Assembly (NCBI GenBank): GCA_026120185.1
Contig: JANUWF010001659.1
Coordinates: forward strand, 124,001-188,000
Length of the DNA: 64,000 nucleotides
Direction of reading: 5' to 3'
Source: Voacanga thouarsii
Taxonomy: Eukaryota > Streptophyta > Magnoliopsida > Gentianales > Apocynaceae
Part shown: positions 58,255 through 64,000 of the stretch, piece by piece
How positions within the stretch are numbered: the first letter of the stretch is position 1
Layout: each line of letters opens with the position of its first letter
The notes under the pieces: generated by a model
What the model was told of the DNA's origin: nothing
The model's input: only the letters and a program-made list of their open reading frames with translations
Databases searched by the model: none
Position numbers and translations under genes: made by a program

Positions 58255-59690
58255 ACCCTATTTTGTTGTAAAACCCTCGCAAATTCGTCGCAATTAGTGA
58301 CGTATTAGCGACTTAATTTGCGACGAATTGGGGTTTTGAGATTTTCTATACATTTTGCCATTTATTTATTTTTTAATTAAAAATATTGACCGTCGCAAAA
58401 CCTCGCAAATTGCGAGCCGAAAATTGTCTCAAAACCTCGCAAATTGCGAGAACTTTGCGACGGATGTTCAAAAATTTTTAAAATATTTTTTTAAAAAATA
58501 ATCGATCGTCGCAAATCCCTCGCAAATTGCGAGGGTTATTGCCGTCGCAAAATCCTCGCAATTTGCGAGGGTTTGCGATGAACGTTCAATTTTTTTAAAA
58601 ATAAATTACCGTCGCAAAACCCTCGCAAATTGCGAGGGCTAACTACCGTCACAAAACCCTCGCAAATTGCGAGGACTTTGCGATGGACGTTCAAAAATTT
58701 TAAAAATATTTTTTTAAAAAATAATTTGTCGTCGCAAACCCATCGCAAATTGCGAGGGTTATTTACCGTCGCAAAACCCTCGCAATTTGCGAGGGTTTTG
58801 CGATGGAAGTTCAAAAATTTTTTAAAAATATTTTTTTAAAAAATAAATTGCACGTCGCAAAACCCTCGCAAATTGAGAGGGTTTATTGGCCGTCGCAAAT
58901 TGCGAGGGTTTTGCGATGGACGTTCAAATTTTTTTAAAAAATATTTTTTAAAATTAAATATCCGTCGCAAAACCCTCGCAAATTGAGAGGATTATTTGTC
59001 GTCGCAAAACCCTCGCAATTTGCGAGGGTTTTGCGATGGTCGTTCAAAAAAATTTTTAAAAATATTATTTTAAAAAATAACTTGCCGTCGCAAAACCCTC
59101 GCAAATTGCGAGGGTTTATTAGCCGTCGCAAATTGCGAGGGTTTTGCGACGGACGTACTGAAAATTTATTTAAAAATATTTTTTTTAAAATAACTCGCCG
59201 TCGCAAAACCCTCGCAATTTGCGAGGGTTTATTGGCCGTCGCAAAATCCTCGCAAATTGCGAGGGTTTTGCGACGGACATACGAAAATTTATTTAAAAAT
59301 ATATTTTTTAAAATAACTCGCCGTCGCAAAACCCTCGCAATTTGCGATGGTTTATTGGCCGTCGCAAAATCCTGGCAGTCGCAAAATCCTGGCAAATTGC
59401 GAGGGTTTTGCGACGGACGTACGAAAATTTATTTAAAATTATTTTTTTTAAAATAACTTGTCGTCGCAAAACCCTCGCAATTTGCGAGGGCATAAATACC
59501 GTCGCAAAACCATCGCAAATAGCGATGATTTTGCTACGAATTGCGACGGGTATATTGGCCGTCGCAAAACCGTCGCAAATTGCGACGGTTTTGCGACGGT
59601 TTTGGTCAACTCGCTACTTGTTTGAAAATCGTCGCAAATTGGTCGCTATTAGCGACGGTATTGAAGCCGTCGCAAAAAATTCGTCGCAAA
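58255..59690. repeat. CACTA-2 subterminal array, right side
   Basis: About nine units of roughly 112-140 bp. Each has a GC-rich hairpin (CGTCGCAAAACCCTCGCAAA and inverse) joined by an AT-rich spacer (ATTTTTTAAAAATATTTTTT), itself partly self-complementary. Spacer starts are near 58463, 58690, 58810, 58922, 59041, 59157, 59280 and 59420. The last part (59500-59690) switches to GCGACGG motifs. ORFs of up to 157 codons on both strands are artefacts. Confidence 0.88.
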
Positions 59691-59710
59691 TCGCGATTTT
59701 TCCTGTAGTG

Positions 59711-59924
59711 AACCTATGAATTAGCGTCAATTAATTAGAAAAATCCTAAAAAATAAACTCATTTTAGAATTTTGGATACCTGTCACAGTGTCGTTATTGT
59801 CACAATTTAACTATGGATTTTTTTTTTTTTTTTTTTGGTGACGGTTTCAATTAGCGACGGCATTGTCATAGCTGGTCAACCTTTTGTCACTTTGAGCCAT
59901 TGCTAATTATCAATTTTCTTGTAG
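59711..59924. repeat. Remnant of an outer CACTA-like element, right of CACTA-2
   Basis: It contains TTAGCGACGGCATTGTCA and ends ATCAATTTTCTTGTAG at 59924, the inverse of a CTACAAGAAAATTGAT-type terminus (terminal TG replaced by AA). It shares a directly repeated segment with 48010-48100. A T-run lies at about 59820-59836. Confidence 0.6.
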
Positions 59925-60210
59925 AAAACTAAAGGGGAAAATATTGATTAAAAAAAAAAAATCCATCTTTAACATAGTATGATTTAACTAGAAGAAAGAT
60001 GTTATATAATTTTGTTAATGTATTTGAAGGAAAGGAATGCTGGAGACAATTAGATTTAGCATAGGTACTCTATCAACCTGTGATATTCCAATATAATTAA
60101 TTTTGTAGTTTTTACAACGATAGATGTCACGAAAATTGGAGACATGAAATCAAAGCTAACGGGAACCTATGCACATGTCTTAGTAACTGCAGACTAGGTA
60201 AACAAGTCGA
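59925..60210 (-). other. 3' flank of the YSL gene
   Basis: About 286 bp between the last recognisable transposon base and the YSL stop codon. It should hold the 3' untranslated region and poly(A) site; no strong AATAAA was assigned. It has an A-run at about 59949-59960. Confidence 0.55.
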
Positions 60211-63200
60211 TCAATTGCCAAGGAATGCATCCACCTTCTGATTTTGTGAGGCAGAAAGAAATTTCATGCAAATTGGAGCCTTTACTCCTGCCAAAGCAAG
60301 TATAGCTGCTGGAACTCCCCACAAAGACTCACCACAAATCAAGCCAGATGCCACTGCTGGTCCAAACTGATCAGCTTTCGTCTTGCTTGACATTTCCCAG
60401 ACGAAGAGAATCAAGCTTCCAACACACATATCAATGGTAAAGTAACCCCCAAGATAGAATGGAATTGCCATGCACATTGGACTGGGAATGAATCTGTATA
60501 ACCTGTACTTTTTCTCAGTGTGTTTCCAGATTTCTACCAGGAGATTCAAGAGAATGGCACCACAAAAGCATCCGATTGATAATTTGACACAATTCTTTGG
60601 AAGAGAATCGAAACCCTCGACTCCTAGAAGTGCAATCCCACGATACAACAAAGCATATGGTGCAGGATACGAGCCATCAGGATCACCAACTGAGTATGCC
60701 TTGTAAAAGAACCAGAAAACTGCAGGACTCATAATACATCCCATAGCAGTACCGACAACTTGGCTCAAAAACATGGTACGAGGTGAGGCAAGTGTCAAAT
60801 AACCTGTCTTGAAATCTTGCATCAAATCTGAAGCTGTTGAAACAATGTTCATCATTACACCACAAGCAGCAAGTCCAGCAATAACACCACCCTTGTCAAG
60901 GCCGACCCACGCACTAATAACGAGAATTGCAATTTTTCCGTAGTTAGAGGCGAGAGACCAATCAGTGAGACCACAACCATATGCATTGCAGAATGCCAAA
61001 ATTGGAGCAATCATGTATGCTACCAATATGTGGTACCATTTGATCCTTCCCTCAAAAATGATGGGCACAACAACAATAGCCAAGATTGCAAGCAAAACAT
61101 AACCGCCTATTGCAAATTTATTGGGGATTTGGTCTTTCAAGAAATATTCAGTCCTGACTTTCTCGTCATAGTTTGCAATCTGATCGTCAGTTGGCTCATC
61201 ACAGTTTCCAGTTGCTGGACTGCATTTTGGTTTCTTTTCCAGTAGGAAGCTTCGAGTAGTAACGACGACCATGAGGGCCACATGGAACAGACCATCTCCA
61301 AGCATTGTGGCAATAGCAAGAAACACCTATAACGGTTAACAGAAAATAAATATTAAGTTGTCAATGATAACTGGCATGAGTAATACCAAAATGGTATGCT
61401 GCAAAACAACATAATAAAATAGCAGAAGGGTTTGAGAGTCCAATACCCTATAGCCTTGGATTCCATGAAGACTGCTTGCAGGAAGATCAGCACTGTACCA
61501 GCTCCCTTTCTGTTTCTCAATCAGTGGCCACATGATTCCCCAAGAGAGGACAGCTCCAACCAGTAATGAAACATTAACCATGTATGGGCAAATCATCCCA
61601 ACACCCACATATGTTGATGAGAAATCAAAATAAAACCTGAAATTCAAAAATGGTAATCACTCAAAATGAATTAATTCCTATAAAGATGCAATATAGCTAG
61701 CAGTGAAATTTTTTAATAGGTCATAGATTTCTGTTGGACAGCTGAATGTCCCTGAATGAAATGGTAACTATATATCCACATCATATCAAATATTAGGTTT
61801 ATAGATGTATTGTTCAATGATTTAACAGTTTATATGACAAACCTTTGTTAAAACCCAATTGAAACAAATTCTGCTGCCCTTGCCTGTGAACTACTCAAAG
61901 TAGATGGGGTACTATTTCCTGTGAAGTTAAATAGGGAAAACAAAAATATGCACCGGACATACCTCCGGCTGTAAGCTTTCAAGCCAAATGTCGGGAAGCT
62001 ACTGAACCCACATCCATCTGCAGCTGCGAAGAACCATTGGAAGAATGCGAACACAAAGCTAAAACAAAAGGATCTGAATAGAGCTGCAACTTGTGCCCTG
62101 AAAACCAACAAAACATTGAACTTTGGATCCTTTAGGTAAAAACTCAAATGACTGTAAAAAAGCCAAAAACTAAGGAATGATCAAGAAATAAAAATTTCTT
62201 GATATGATTATAAGAACTACCTCACAAGGGTTAAGGTTAAGCAAGTGGAGCACATGAAACAATTTTTTTCGCCCCTAAAAAAAGATAAGAGGACATAGTG
62301 AAGGAAGAAAAGTTACTTTGCCAGCTTTGCGCCCCTTGGGGTGTGGAAACTGTTGATTAAGTATGCAGTAGCTGTTCCACTAGGATATGTTAACTTATAC
62401 CTCAAAATCATCATCTATTCAACACAAATGGAGGATCAATTGAATAACCAATTTACATCATGATATAGAAAAATAGATGAACGACTACAATTATATCAAA
62501 CAAGTAAGAGTAATGATTAGTTAAATCTTATATTTACCTTTCTTAGAGGCACAATTGTGAACAGCCCAAGAAAACTGACTGCGAAGAGGAATGCATACAT
62601 CCAGCCAAGACTTAGTTGCTTCACATTATTTGGGGTATTTCCTGCATCTGCTTGGGCTGCAATTTTTGAACTCATACCCAACATATAACTTGCAGTCCCA
62701 CCTAAAAAATAGGAATGAATATATCTCTGCTTTCACAACAAATAAAGGACATACTACTCAAATATTGACAAAATGACCACAAGAACAATAAACTATGTGA
62801 GTATAAACTAACAAAATACTTAAACTGGGTTGAGGGAAACTACAAAGTAATTTGGAGAAACTAATACTTAGGTCTGTGGAAAAAATTTCTTGCACTTAGT
62901 TGGTCCAAAGAGGTTCCACGTAATTAACAATTCAAGAATCCAAAAATATCAAAGCTCATAAGTGTTTCATCAGTAATAAGCAAACTGCCTAAATCAATCA
63001 ATTTATTCTTAATTTAAAAATCAAATACAAAGCTAAAGATAAATCCCAAGTTTGGACAACTATTTTTCTTCTTAAACATTTTTTGAAAAAATGTATTAAA
63101 TTAAAGAATTACTTTACATCAACCAGTATGGTGAGAAAACCACTCATTCCAAAAGTTGTTTATACAAACGTTAATTCAAAGATGATTCCTTATAACAAAA

Positions 63201-64000
63201 GGAGATTAAGTCATAAATCAGATAGCTTCAATTGCTTTTGAACCAATTTTCGGAGTTCACGGTCTTGTAAACAAGGTAGATTCAAGGCACTCAGTATTTA
63301 GAAGTTCCTAATGATGAATCAGAAACCGTTAATCTAAAGTGCTTACTAATAAACTTGTTTCTAGAGCAAAATCTAGGATGGGGCATACCGCAGGTGGCTG
63401 CAACTAGCTAGTACGGTAGGGTTGGCATTCTAGGATGGGTTGGAATTTCACTGGATGTATGTTATATTTGTTTGAGTAATGGGAAATCTCCTACTAAAAC
63501 AGATCTAGCAGACAGACGGATTCACATCTTTTACAGGGTTGGTATTCAATGATCTAACTCTCACTGACGTGAAGGAGGGTTGATATTCTCTGAATGGGTT
63601 GGAATTTCACAGGGATGGGAAATCATCTAGCGAGGAGGCGGATTCACTTCTCTTACAACCAACGAGCCTTCAACTAGCGAGTTTTCTGTTGTCGGATCAG
63701 GCGAGGTATCATTTCTAATGGCTTGGAGTGTATATACATATATCATAAATTTATAACTTACCTAATCCTATAGATATTAGATGAATCAACAAGTTATATG
63801 ATTTCACAAAACCATTGTTCATCTTATATAAGCCTTACAAATCTCCAATCAATTTCACATTTAGACTAGAACACACAGACAGTGAAAAACAAGAACGATA
63901 CAAAAGTTAAAAAGAGGTTGAAAAAGTGACATACTACTGAAGGCGATGCCAGAAGAAGCCACAACACAAGTTTGGATAACCGTGTTTTCCTGTCGGGTAA
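60211..64000 (-). CDS. YSL (yellow stripe-like) metal-chelate transporter, 3' six exons (partial)
   Basis: Minus-strand exons 63938-64000 (continuing beyond the window), 62538-62701, 62317-62414, 61963-62097, 61447-61636 and 60211-61326 join in phase with GT-AG introns to 587 residues ending at TGA 60211-60213; full YSL proteins are about 650-720. Motifs in order: [125 protein letters not shown] and [19 protein letters not shown]. These are diagnostic of the YSL branch of oligopeptide transporters, which carry iron and other metals chelated to nicotianamine or related ligands across membranes. The last exon alone has about eight hydrophobic segments. TDWSLAS suggests the YSL5/7/8 group rather than YSL1-3. 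No lesion was seen. Confidence 0.93.
62702..63937 (-). other. Long intron of the YSL gene
   Basis: 1236 bp with donor GTAGTATG (63937) and acceptor TTTTTTAG (62702). At 63430-63670 an imperfect direct repeat is present (GGGTTGGAATTTCAC, then GGGAAATC and GCGGATTCAC-type blocks, about 160 bp apart). No transposon terminus was recognised. The rest is AT-rich. Confidence 0.75.

Larger units (their letters stand above)
48160..59710 (-). mobile_element. CACTA-2: nearly complete CACTA (En/Spm) element, 11.55 kb
   Basis: The right end GCGATTTTTCCTGTAGTG (to 59710) is the inverse of CACTACAGGAAAAATCGC; the left end (from 48160) reads CACAACAGGAAAAATCGC, with one mismatch at position 4. Long subterminal arrays lie inside each end (48170-49095 and 58255-59690). 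Two minus-strand genes lie between: transposase (51861-55567) and a tnpA-like gene (49343-51010). The bases outside the termini are TTA and AAC, so the expected 3-bp duplication is not visible. Two-gene content, termini and near-intact coding make this the best candidate for a recently active element in the window. Confidence 0.9.

Noticed and set aside
48170..59690. Possible CRISPR-like array (short palindromic repeats with spacers)
   Set aside because: Repeats are degenerate, continuous, inverted in both orientations and confined to CACTA termini in a plant genome; spacers are repeated rather than unique.
58536..59719. ORFs of up to 157 codons in the right subterminal array
   Set aside because: Same artefact of GTCGCAAAACCCTCGC-type repeats and Lys/Phe-rich AT spacers.
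60470..61245. Plus-strand ORFs within the YSL last exon
   Set aside because: Antisense shadows of a long, clearly coding exon.

Overview
This is nuclear DNA from a flowering plant, probably a eudicot, although no base here fixes the species. The evidence is an intron-containing YSL-type metal-chelate transporter gene with canonical GT-AG splice sites, surrounded by plant-specific transposon families: Ty3/gypsy chromovirus, Athila, Ty1/copia Sirevirus-like and CACTA (En/Spm). About 60 of the 64 kb is nested transposon sequence. The only ordinary host gene is the partial YSL gene at the right edge on the minus strand.

Layout. (1) 1-19803: two Ty3/gypsy chromovirus copies in head-to-tail order share one very long LTR (1496-6549). 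The left copy contributes the end of pol (integrase and chromodomain) and the polypurine tract. The right copy contributes the primer-binding site, a leader ORF, gag, protease, RT/RNase H and part of integrase. (2) 8063-16724: an Athila-type element on the minus strand is inserted in the gag of the right copy, with target duplication GAAGG. It has gag and an env-like ORF but no pol. (3) 19804-34250: a degraded Sirevirus-like copia element with gag, pol and an env-like ORF. A 4.2-kb solo gypsy LTR (26515-30701, target duplication AGGGA) lies inside the env-like ORF. (4) 34251-47900: an old plus-strand CACTA element (CACTA-1). Its transposase is split by a second solo LTR (37004-41293), its tnpA-like gene is cut by a minus-strand LTR fragment (44815 to about 47230), and a 723-bp foldback lies in its 5' region. 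(5) 48160-59710: a younger minus-strand CACTA element (CACTA-2) with both termini, large subterminal repeat arrays, an apparently intact five-exon tnpA-like gene and a transposase gene with only two visible one-base lesions. It sits inside remnants of another CACTA-like element (47901-48159 and 59711-59924). (6) 60211-64000: the 3' six exons of a YSL gene, whose stop codon is about 290 bp from the nearest transposon terminus.

How the parts relate. The retroelements are dead; many nonsense codons look like methyl-cytosine deamination products. The solo LTRs and the shared LTR point to repeated LTR-LTR recombination. CACTA-2 is the one component that looks close to functional. Its two genes each carry a copy of the same roughly 200-bp upstream module, and CACTA-1 carries that module upstream of its transposase only. 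No CRISPR array, rRNA gene, authentic tRNA gene or bacterial-type operon was seen.
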